Below, piece after piece: positions 6,416 through 11,989 of a stretch of 11,989 nucleotides of DNA. The DNA is from an uncultured Lachnospiraceae bacterium. GTDB lineage: Bacteria; Bacillota; Clostridia; Lachnospirales; Lachnospiraceae. The position numbers and the translations under genes were made by a program. The notes under the pieces were generated by a model. It saw only the letters and a list, made by a program, of their open reading frames with translations, did no database searches and was not told the origin of the DNA. Location: contig CANRJU010000060.1 in assembly GCA_947631075.1 (NCBI GenBank), forward strand, positions 1 through 11,989. The letters are read 5' to 3'. Positions within the stretch are counted from its first letter, which is position 1. Every line of letters begins with the position of its first letter.

Positions 6416-7681
6416 ATGAAGAAACTGGACCCCAAATTAAAAAAATACTGGTACTTAGGCATTACGCTCTTTCTGGCGGCCTCGGCTACACTTGTAGTCT
6501 GGACGCTGCTCAACATAGGCGCCCTGAACGGAGCAGGATTTCTGTCCTCTGTGAACAGCGCCCTGACGCCGGTATATATAGGCCTCATTATAGCGTACCT
6601 TCTCAGTCCTCTGGTGGACCGGATGGAGCGCTTTCTGTTTGAGCCGCTGATGAAGAAGATCGTGAAAAAAAATGAAAAGATGGCAAGGGGAGCAGCCAGG
6701 GGGATTTCTGTGACGATAGTCCTTCTTCTGGCTCTGCTGGTGATTTTCGGACTGCTCATGTTAGTGGTGCCGGAGGTGATTGAGAGCATATCCAGCCTGG
6801 TGAGCAATCTTCCTGGGTATTACCGGAACATCATTGTCTGGGGCGATGAGAAGTTTCAGGCCAATCCCCAGTACGCGGAGTATTTTGAGCGCCTTTCTTC
6901 CACGGTGTATGAGAAGCTCCTCACATGGCTGCGGGACGACCTTCTGCCCAACAGCAACAAGCTCCTGACCGTGATTACCGACAGCATTATGAACGCGGTA
7001 AATGTAGTAGTGAACGTATTTATTGGCCTGATCGTTTCAATCTACCTCATGGCGGGAAAGGAAAATTTCTGCGCCCAGGCCAAGAAGATCCTGTACGCCG
7101 TGTTTTCCGTGAAGCACGCGGACGCACTTTTGGATGTGCTGCGGGAGGTACATACGGTCTTTGCCAAGTTCATTGTCGGCAGAATCATCGACTCTTTGCT
7201 GGTGGGGGTACTTACCTTTATTATAATGAGCATCGCGAACATTCCGTACACGGTTTTGGTGAGCGTGATTATCGGTGTGACCAACCTCATACCGTTTTTC
7301 GGGCAATACCTGGGCATCATCCCCAGCGCGATCCTGGTATTTATCGCGGATCCGTTCAAGGGAGTGATCTTTTTGATCCTCATTATCATATTGATGCAGT
7401 TTGACGGTAATGTGATGGGGCCCAAGATTCTGGGAGATTCCATTGGTTTGGGGAGTTTCTGGATTCTGTTCTCCATCCTGTTCTTTGGATCGCTGTTCGG
7501 GCTGGTGGGCATGGTCTGCGCCGTGCCGGTTTTTGCCGTGTTCTACCGCATGGTGAGCCGCTGGTGCGCGAGGCGGCTTACGAAAAAGGACATCCCGGCG
7601 GATACGGATTATTACCGGAATAAGAAGCCGCTTTCCACAGTGGAAAACGCGGATGTGGAGGACAGTGAGACAGAACGCTAG
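6416..7681 (+). CDS. AI-2E family transporter (membrane protein)
   Basis: A 421-residue polytopic membrane protein of the AI-2E/PerM family. Members have been linked to autoinducer-2 export, Na+/H+ exchange or, in YtvI of Bacillus, sporulation; the substrate cannot be told from sequence. Hydrophobic segments lie at about 13-34, 50-66, 95-120, 195-215, 252-310 (several helices) and 320-385. The soluble region between about 120 and 190 is typical of the family. Signatures include NLIPFFGQYLGIIPSAILVF and MQFDGNVMGPKILGDSIGL, matching the family's conserved C-terminal block. The ATG is preceded by GGAAGGGTGA. A charged 40-residue cytoplasmic tail follows the last helix. The gene has its own promoter and is not tightly joined to spoVAE (136 bases apart), so a sporulation role is possible but not shown. 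Confidence 0.88.
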   Translation: MKKLDPKLKKYWYLGITLFLAASATLVVWTLLNIGALNGAGFLSSVNSALTPVYIGLIIAYLLSPLVDRMERFLFEPLMKKIVKKNEKMARGAARGISVTIVLLLALLVIFGLLMLVVPEVIESISSLVSNLPGYYRNIIVWGDEKFQANPQYAEYFERLSSTVYEKLLTWLRDDLLPNSNKLLTVITDSIMNAVNVVVNVFIGLIVSIYLMAGKENFCAQAKKILYAVFSVKHADALLDVLREVHTVFAKFIVGRIIDSLLVGVLTFIIMSIANIPYTVLVSVIIGVTNLIPFFGQYLGIIPSAILVFIADPFKGVIFLILIIILMQFDGNVMGPKILGDSIGLGSFWILFSILFFGSLFGLVGMVCAVPVFAVFYRMVSRWCARRLTKKDIPADTDYYRNKKPLSTVENADVEDSETER

Positions 7682-7753
7682 AGCAGACATGGTTCGCTCC
7701 GTTGCGCAAACGCTCCGGAATGGAGATTAAAATGACTGAAAAGAGGTAAGGGT

Positions 7754-8761
7754 ATGAGTGATTATATGAAAGGATACAACGCAAGAAATAGAAGACGCCG
7801 GGCCGCGTCCAGAAGAAGAAATCGGGGACGTCAGGAAAAACTGGGATACTACAGCAGTAGATATGAAAAGAGGCCGACCGTCAATCCGGTAATTATCGTG
7901 GGCGGAGCAGTGGTCGTGCTGGCGGTCATTCTCTTTTTGATATTTAGCATCCGCGCGGGGAGGAACAGCAGCAAGGATCCGGAAAAGACAGTAAATGCCA
8001 CAGGAGCAGCCATGGCAACAGCCACGCCAACAGCTACGGGAGATGATATATCGGCCGATGCGCCTGAGGCAACAGGGCAGGACGCGGGAATTTCATCGGC
8101 GGCGGCCGCGGTTCCGACGCTTTCGAAGGACGCCATTGGCAAGCCGAAACCGAAACCACGGCCCAAGGCGGTGGCTCTTACCTTTGACGACGGGCCCAGC
8201 ACGTCTTATACGCCGAAGATTCTTGACCTTTTGGAGAAATACGACGCGCACGCTACCTTTTTCGTGCTGGGGAACCGCGCGTCCGCATGCGCGGACATTC
8301 TGAAACGAGAGCTGAAGCTGGGTTGCGAGATCGGCAGCCACTCGTGGGATCATGCGGATCTGTCCCGGATGTCCATGAAGGATGTCAACAAGGAAAATGG
8401 CAGAACCATTGCCAAAGTGAAAAAGATAACCGGGTATAAAGTCAAGCTGATGCGGCCGCCCTACGGAGCAATCAGCGACGTCATGCGGAAAAAACTGAAA
8501 TATCCCATGATTCTGTGGAGCATCGACACGCGGGACTGGGATACGCTGAACGCGAAAAAGGTATTTAAGGCGGTCAAAAAGACGGTCTCTGATGGCGACA
8601 TCATTCTGGTCCATGACATTCATGGGTCCACGGCGGAGGCCATGAAGGACGTCATTCCGTGGCTGCAGGAGAACGGATACGACATACTGACGGTATCTGA
8701 ACTGATGGAGCGCAAGAAAGTCAAGCTGAAAAACGGCGTCGCCTATGGAAGCGCTAAATAA
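7754..8761 (+). CDS. Membrane-anchored polysaccharide deacetylase (NodB domain)
   Basis: A 335-residue protein with an arginine-rich cytoplasmic N-terminus (residues 1-44), one transmembrane helix (about 45-66) and a low-complexity Ala/Thr/Pro linker (about 80-125). A NodB-type metal-dependent deacetylase domain follows (about 138-318). All five NodB motifs are present: TFDDGP (143-148; Asp145 base, Asp146 metal), HSWDH (196-200; metal His196 and His200), RPPYG (234-238), DTRDW (258-262) and LVHDIH (285-290; His287). It should remove N-acetyl groups from a cell-surface polymer, probably peptidoglycan GlcNAc or MurNAc, outside the membrane; the exact substrate is unknown. GAAAAGAGG lies before the ATG. 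The C-terminal codons fall within a local tandem duplication and converge on the next gene. It follows the transporter by 72 bases and might be co-transcribed with it. Confidence 0.93.
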   Translation: MSDYMKGYNARNRRRRAASRRRNRGRQEKLGYYSSRYEKRPTVNPVIIVGGAVVVLAVILFLIFSIRAGRNSSKDPEKTVNATGAAMATATPTATGDDISADAPEATGQDAGISSAAAAVPTLSKDAIGKPKPKPRPKAVALTFDDGPSTSYTPKILDLLEKYDAHATFFVLGNRASACADILKRELKLGCEIGSHSWDHADLSRMSMKDVNKENGRTIAKVKKITGYKVKLMRPPYGAISDVMRKKLKYPMILWSIDTRDWDTLNAKKVFKAVKKTVSDGDIILVHDIHGSTAEAMKDVIPWLQENGYDILTVSELMERKKVKLKNGVAYGSAK

Positions 8762-8859
8762 CCATAGAATCCGGCGTCGCCTGCGGAAGTAAATGATTAT
8801 AGAATCCAGCGTCGCCTGTGGAAGCGCTAAATAACCATGGTTAAATAACCATGGAATCC
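8735..8859. repeat. Tandem repeats spanning two convergent gene ends
   Basis: Three imperfect copies lie head to tail: 8735-8772 (38 bases), 8773-8807 (35) and 8808-8859 (52); a partial fourth may begin at 8860. Each begins with a GCGTCGCCT-type core and ends with GAATCC. Copy three contains an internal direct duplication of TAAATAACCATGG (8828-8840 and 8842-8854). Read on +, each copy carries the end of the deacetylase: GVAYGSAK-stop, then GVACGSK-stop and SVACGSAK-stop. Read on -, copies one and three also carry the DSMVI-stop end of the opposite gene. The unit is therefore a duplicated convergent gene junction. Confidence 0.85.
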
Positions 8860-9179
8860 AGCGCGTCGTAGTACTGGTATAGCTGCTGGACGCCATTTTC
8901 CAGCAGATAATAATGCTTTATATAGGGTACAAGCAGGATCATAAAGAGAGCGAACAGCACCAAAAGAAGCGGCTGCGCCACTACAAGGCTGACAAATAGC
9001 GTGATGACAGTCAGCAGGGCAAAAAGCACGGTGACGATCAGATGGATCAGCCGCTCGTGCTGGAAAAACTGAATCTGCACGAGGAGCCGCTCCCGGTGCG
9101 TCCGGGCCTCCTCCGGGGTCCAGGACTGGCTGGCGATGTCTTTGTACAGGGCCAGAAGGTCTTTCATTCGTCTGCTCAT
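8841..9179 (-). CDS. Small hypothetical membrane protein, two helices
   Basis: A 112-residue protein I cannot assign to a named family. The start is well supported: on the minus strand GGGAGGAATC lies just upstream of the ATG at 9179. Residues 1-40 are hydrophilic and probably helical, with TPEEARTHRERLL. Two hydrophobic helices follow, at about 43-66 and 69-86. The tail contains YIKHYYLLENGVQQLYQYYDALDS. This hairpin topology with a soluble N-terminal segment recurs in many clostridial proteins of unknown function. It converges on the deacetylase gene, and its final codons and stop (8841-8843) lie in the tandem repeat. A further copy of its last codons sits downstream of its stop, so the duplications have not broken the frame. 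Codon use looks like the chromosomal neighbours. Confidence 0.75.
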   Translation of the reverse strand: MSRRMKDLLALYKDIASQSWTPEEARTHRERLLVQIQFFQHERLIHLIVTVLFALLTVITLFVSLVVAQPLLLVLFALFMILLVPYIKHYYLLENGVQQLYQYYDALDSMVI

Positions 9180-9224
9180 ATGTGATTCCTCCCGTGTTGG
9201 ATTTTTTAAAAGCGCGTAAATATT

Positions 9225-9250
9225 GCTTTTTTAAGTAGCTTTTTTAAGTA
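9225..9250. repeat. Perfect 13-bp tandem duplication
   Basis: GCTTTTTTAAGTA occurs twice without a gap, at 9225-9237 and 9238-9250. It lies in the intergenic region between the minus-strand membrane protein gene and the leader RNA promoter starting at 9265. The spacing is slightly over one helical turn, so it could be a pair of regulator sites, or simply polymerase slippage in an A/T-rich run. An AAAAGC just to the left (9207-9212) can pair with GCTTTT of the first copy. Confidence 0.6.
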
Positions 9251-9264
9251 TAACACGTTTGGGC

Positions 9265-9293
9265 TTGATAGAAAAGAAAATATGTGATAAACT
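9265..9293 (+). promoter_or_regulatory. Strong sigma-A-type promoter of leader RNA and hyd genes
   Basis: TTGATA (9265-9270) and TAAACT (9288-9293) are separated by exactly 17 bases of AT-rich DNA. This is the best promoter match in the window. Transcription would begin near 9300, more than 200 bases before the first coding gene, leaving room for the structured leader. Confidence 0.7.
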
Positions 9294-9299
9294 GTTTTT

Positions 9300-9404
9300 G
9301 TAATCGTGCTGACATGCAAAGGTTCGTCCTGAGCAGGAAGGCGGTAGGGATAGTTTTATTATGCTATAACTGCGCCTTGGGTCAACCGGGGCGCTTATTT
9401 TTTT
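9300..9404 (+). ncRNA. Structured leader or small RNA upstream of hydrogenase genes
   Basis: About 105 bases between the promoter and an intrinsic terminator contain no ORF with a usable ribosome binding site. They can fold into a 5' hairpin (TCCT-GAGC-AGGA, 9327-9338), an AT-rich hairpin around 9350-9368, and the terminator. AAGGCG (9338-9343) is exactly complementary to CGCCTT (9373-9378) in the terminator's 5' arm, so an alternative antiterminator pairing is possible, as in riboswitches and attenuators. The stretch GTTCGTCC...GGAAGGCGGTAGG faintly recalls the glutamine riboswitch core (GTTCATCC...GGACGGAAGTAGG), but the match is incomplete and the gene context differs. I recognise no established family. 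It could equally be a free-standing small RNA. Promoter plus terminator make transcription likely; function is unknown. Confidence 0.5.
9372..9404 (+). terminator. Intrinsic terminator of the leader RNA
   Basis: GCGCCTTGG (9372-9380) pairs over nine bases, with two G-U pairs, with CCGGGGCGC (9386-9394) around the loop GTCAA. TTATTTTTTT follows. It lies about 110 bases before the regulator gene, so the hyd genes need read-through, antitermination or another promoter. A weak candidate for the last, TTGGCA near 9442, has a poor -10 box. Confidence 0.8.
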
Positions 9405-9514
9405 CGTATCGTCCCGTCGCGTAAATTTTTAGAAATGGGCCTTGGCAATTTGTTTTGGAGCGAAAGAATAACACGATTCGAGAGAACTGTGATTACATAG
9501 AAATGAGGTATATT

Positions 9515-9760
9515 ATGGAAAAAAGAATTGCACTGATTGGAATTATTGTGGAGGACGGCGAGGCCGTGGAGAGAATCAATGAGCTCTTGCACCAGTACCG
9601 GGCTTATATTGTGGGGCGTATGGGAGTGCCGTACCGCGAGAGGGGCGTGTCGGTCATAAGCGTCATTATCGACGCGGATCATGATTCTATCAGCACCCTT
9701 TCAGGCAAGCTGGGAATGATTCAGGGAGTCAGCACAAAGACGGTGTACGCCACCAAATAA
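9515..9760 (+). CDS. TM1266-family iron-only hydrogenase system regulator
   Basis: An 81-residue protein matching the TM1266 family, small ferredoxin-fold (ACT/NikR-C-like) putative regulators encoded beside [FeFe]-hydrogenase maturation genes. It opens with RIALIGIIVEDGEAVERINELL, continues through HQYRAYIVGRMGVPY, and has VSVISVIIDADHDSISTLSGKLG near the end. This gives the beta-alpha-beta-beta-alpha-beta pattern and the full family length. ATG 9515 is preceded by GAGG at suitable distance. It has no DNA-binding domain, and the family's biochemical role is not established. hydG follows 95 bases later in the same direction, which strongly supports the assignment. The gap contains an imperfect hairpin (9774-9818) but no T tract, so co-transcription is likely. 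Confidence 0.88.
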   Translation: MEKRIALIGIIVEDGEAVERINELLHQYRAYIVGRMGVPYRERGVSVISVIIDADHDSISTLSGKLGMIQGVSTKTVYATK

Positions 9761-9855
9761 TTTAATAAGGAAGTTTCATAATTATGGGGGCAAATATTTT
9801 TCCCTCAGCATCATGAAATAAAAAACTAGCTGTGACAGGCGGAATGGAGGAAAAC

Positions 9856-11280
9856 ATGTTTAAGTATGATCCAAAATCCAGCGTTGCGGATGAGTTTATC
9901 AACGACGCGGAGATTCAGGAGTCCCTGGCATACGCCCAGGCGAACAAAAACAACAAAGAGGTAATCGACGCCATTTTGGAAAAAGCGCGCAAGATGAAGG
10001 GAGTCAGCCACAAGGAGGCGGCGGTCCTTCTGGAGTGCGAGCTGGAGGAGGAAAACCGGGAGATTGAGAAACTGGCCAAGGAAATCAAGGAGAGATTTTA
10101 CGGAAAGCGCATCGTGATGTTCGCGCCGCTGTATCTGTCCAATTACTGTGTCAACGGCTGTCTGTACTGCCCCTATCATATGAAGAACAAGCACATTGCC
10201 AGAAAAAAGCTGACCCAGGAGGAAATCCGGCAGGAGGTCATCGCCCTGCAGGATATGGGGCATAAGCGTCTGGCCATCGAGGCGGGCGAGGACCCGGTCA
10301 ATAACCCCATTGAGTACATACTGGACAGCATTAAGACTATTTACAGCATCAAGCACAAAAACGGCGCGATCCGCCGTGTCAATGTAAATATTGCCGCCAC
10401 AACTGTAGAAAACTATAGAAAGCTGAAAGAGGCGGGCATTGGAACTTATATTTTGTTCCAGGAAACCTACAACCGCAAGGCCTATGAGAAGCTCCACCCG
10501 ACGGGACCGAAGAAGGATTACGCGTACCACACCGAGGCGATGGACCGCGCGATGGACGGCGGCATTGACGACGTGGGCTGCGGCGTGCTGTTCGGACTGG
10601 ATATGTACCGCTATGAATTAGTGGGAATTATCATGCACGCGGAGCACTTGGAGGCCAAATACGGCGTGGGTCCCCACACTATCAGCGTGCCGAGAGTCTG
10701 TCCGGCGGACGACATCGACCCGAATGAGTTTGACAACAGCATCTCCGATGAGATTTTCCAGAAGATTGTGGCCGTTATCCGCATTGCCGTTCCCTATACT
10801 GGCATGATTGTGTCCACGAGAGAGTCCCAGAAGAGCCGGGAAAAGGTGCTGGATCTGGGCATCAGCCAGATCAGCGGCGGTTCCCGTACCAGCGTGGGCG
10901 GATATGTGGAGGAGGAGCCGGAGGAAGAAAATTCCGCCCAGTTCGACGTCAGCGACCGCCGCACGCTGGACGAGGTGGTGAACTGGCTGCTCGGCATGGG
11001 CTATATCCCCAGCTTCTGCACGGCTTGTTACAGAGAGGGACGCACGGGCGACCGGTTCATGAAGCTGCTCAAATCCGGCCAGATCGTCAACTGCTGCCAG
11101 CCCAATGCGTTGATGACGCTGAAGGAGTACCTGGAGGATTACGCCTCGCCGGATACAAAGGCGAAGGGCGAGAAGGTCATCGAGGAGCAGCTGGAGGTCA
11201 TCACGAATCCGGTCGTAAAGGAAAAGGCGAGAGAGTATATCGCCAATATTCACGAGGGAAAGCGGGATTTCCGGTTCTGA
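9856..11280 (+). CDS. hydG: [FeFe]-hydrogenase H-cluster radical SAM maturase
   Basis: HydG cleaves tyrosine by radical S-adenosylmethionine chemistry to p-cresol, CO and cyanide, and loads them onto iron as the synthon for the hydrogenase H-cluster. The 474-residue product has the usual length. The radical SAM motif CVNGCLYC supplies Cys98, Cys102 and Cys105 for the first [4Fe-4S] cluster. The C-terminal CX2CX22C set (Cys388, Cys391, Cys414) binds the auxiliary cluster that builds the CO/CN unit and distinguishes HydG from ThiH. ATG 9856 is chosen over the upstream GTG 9832 and ATG 9844 because GGAGG (9846-9850) sits at correct spacing before it. hydE, hydF and the hydrogenase itself are not in the window. 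The gene converges on the ligase gene with only 13 bases between stops and no clear terminator. Confidence 0.97.
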   Translation: MFKYDPKSSVADEFINDAEIQESLAYAQANKNNKEVIDAILEKARKMKGVSHKEAAVLLECELEEENREIEKLAKEIKERFYGKRIVMFAPLYLSNYCVNGCLYCPYHMKNKHIARKKLTQEEIRQEVIALQDMGHKRLAIEAGEDPVNNPIEYILDSIKTIYSIKHKNGAIRRVNVNIAATTVENYRKLKEAGIGTYILFQETYNRKAYEKLHPTGPKKDYAYHTEAMDRAMDGGIDDVGCGVLFGLDMYRYELVGIIMHAEHLEAKYGVGPHTISVPRVCPADDIDPNEFDNSISDEIFQKIVAVIRIAVPYTGMIVSTRESQKSREKVLDLGISQISGGSRTSVGGYVEEEPEEENSAQFDVSDRRTLDEVVNWLLGMGYIPSFCTACYREGRTGDRFMKLLKSGQIVNCCQPNALMTLKEYLEDYASPDTKAKGEKVIEEQLEVITNPVVKEKAREYIANIHEGKRDFRF

Positions 11281-11293
11281 TTGCAGGTATTCA

Positions 11294-11989
11294 TCAATAC
11301 AGATTCCGCTTATCGATGACGCGCACGGCCTTGCCCTCGCTGCGGGCGATTGCCTTTGGCTCGACCAGCGTGATCTTCGCGTAGATGCCTAACATTGCCT
11401 TCAATCCAGCCACCAGCTTCTGTGCTGCCTGCTCGCGGTTGAAGGTGGCGTCTGCCGCCATGACCGGCGTGAGCTCTACCTGTACCTCGATCTGGTCGCT
11501 GTTCTTGACACGGGTGACGATGATCTGGTAGTTGGCGGCAAAGCCCTGATTGATTAACACCGTTTCAATCTGGGACGGGAACACGTTGACGCCCTTGACA
11601 ATGAGCATGTCGTCGCTGCGCCCCATCGGCTTGGACATCTTCACATGGGTGCGGCCGCAGGAGCATTTTTCCCTGGACAGCACGCAGATATCGCGGGTGC
11701 GGTAGCGGAGAAGCGGGAACGCCTCCTTGGTGATGCTGGTAAATACCAGCTCGCCCTTTTCGCCGTCCGGCAGCACCTCGCCGGTCTGCGGGTTGATTAC
11801 CTCCGCGATAAAGTGGTCCTCGTTGATGTGCATGCCGGTCTGCTCGGAGCACTCGAACGACACGCCCGGCCCGGAAATCTCGGTGAGCCCGTAGATATCG
11901 TATGCCTTGATGCCGAGGGACTCCTCGATGTCATGCCGCATTTCCTCGGTCCACGGCTCCGCGCCGAAGATGCCGGCCTTGAGCTTGAT
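11294..11989 (-). CDS. paaK: Phenylacetate-CoA ligase family protein (partial, C-terminal)
   Basis: The C-terminal 231 residues of an adenylate-forming ligase, continuing past the right edge. The family activates phenylacetate or related aryl acids with ATP and CoA; in Clostridia it is often found beside indolepyruvate:ferredoxin oxidoreductase and linked to aromatic amino acid breakdown. Visible signatures are KAGIFGAEPWTEEMR at the cut edge, DIYGLTEISGPG (adenylate-binding), GELVFTSI followed by LLRYRTRDI, CSCGRTH, and GRSDDMLIVKGVNVFPSQIE, the hinge typical of PaaK. A C-terminal ACT-like lid domain ends IARSEGKAVRVIDKR, where the lysine of SEGK is at the usual catalytic lysine position. 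Ferredoxin oxidoreductase genes, if present, would lie outside the window. The substrate could be another aryl acid. Confidence 0.9.
   Translation of the reverse strand: MKLKAGIFGAEPWTEEMRHDIEESLGIKAYDIYGLTEISGPGVSFECSEQTGMHINEDHFIAEVINPQTGEVLPDGEKGELVFTSITKEAFPLLRYRTRDICVLSREKCSCGRTHVKMSKPMGRSDDMLIVKGVNVFPSQIETVLINQGFAANYQIIVTRVKNSDQIEVQVELTPVMAADATFNREQAAQKLVAGLKAMLGIYAKITLVEPKAIARSEGKAVRVIDKRNLY

Noticed and set aside
5935..6807. Long minus-strand ORF (290 codons) across spoVAE and the transporter
   Set aside because: It is antisense to two well-identified membrane protein genes, spans their intergenic promoter region, and its translation shows no recognisable domain; a shadow frame.
7682..7753. 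Terminator between the transporter and the deacetylase
   Set aside because: CTCCG and GGAG elements can pair weakly, but the fold is poor and no T tract follows.
8735..8859. CRISPR array
   Set aside because: The repeats abut with no unique spacers, are imperfect, and encode the duplicated ends of two genes.
9320..9350. Glutamine riboswitch or signal recognition particle RNA core
   Set aside because: The GTTCGTCC...GGAAGGCGGTAGG stretch matches the glutamine riboswitch core only partly, and lacks the expected flanking helix and gene context. The SRP GGTCCGGAAGGAAGCAGC core is not present.
9774..9818. Possible terminator or regulatory hairpin between the TM1266-type gene and hydG
   Set aside because: TTTCAT/ATGAAA and GGG/CCC can pair but with large internal mismatches and no T tract after the stem, so support is too weak.
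9826..10530. Long minus-strand ORF (234 codons) inside hydG
   Set aside because: Antisense to hydG, which has all its catalytic motifs; the length results from codon bias on the opposite strand.

Overview
The window looks like chromosomal DNA of a spore-forming Clostridia bacterium, most likely Lachnospiraceae. The grounds are spoVA genes, the [FeFe]-hydrogenase maturase hydG with a TM1266-type regulator, large serine recombinases of the kind common in gut Clostridia, strong AGGAGG-like ribosome binding sites, and moderately GC-rich core genes interrupted by a visibly AT-richer block. Species cannot be fixed from this sequence alone.

Layout, left to right. (1) The 3' end of aspS and a complete galM (aldose 1-epimerase), both on +. 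(2) A foreign block from just after the galM stop (about 1295) to about 5507. It starts with about 440 bases of debris, including a decayed RelE/ParE-type toxin fragment and a short orphan ORF, and a strong terminator. Then come a small unknown ORF and two tandem paralogous large serine recombinases. (3) This block abuts, in frame, the C-terminal ~138 codons of spoVAD. Its 5' half (and spoVAC) is not on the other side of the block. Intact spoVAE follows, then an AI-2E-family transporter with its own promoter and an inverted repeat at the predicted transcription start. (4) A membrane-anchored NodB-type polysaccharide deacetylase on +, converging on a small two-helix membrane protein on -. The convergent 3' ends sit inside a tandem duplication of about 35-52 bp units. 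(5) A strong promoter, an approximately 105-nt structured leader or small RNA ending in an intrinsic terminator, then the TM1266-type regulator and hydG. (6) Convergent with hydG, the C-terminal part of a phenylacetate-CoA ligase family enzyme on -, running off the right edge.

How the parts fit. spoVAD and spoVAE belong to the SpoVA machinery that moves dipicolinic acid into the forespore and out during germination. The recombinase block has destroyed or separated spoVAD. It may be a deletion scar, or one half of a split sporulation gene that recombinase could rejoin, as happens with skin-type elements at sigK. Only one half is visible here, so the sequence cannot choose between these. The regulator-hydG pair would supply the Fe(CO)2(CN)-bearing synthon for hydrogenase H-cluster assembly, and the upstream terminated leader is a candidate regulatory RNA for it.

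Most worth following up: the split spoVAD with adjacent recombinase pair, the structured leader before the hydrogenase genes, and the duplicated convergent gene ends.
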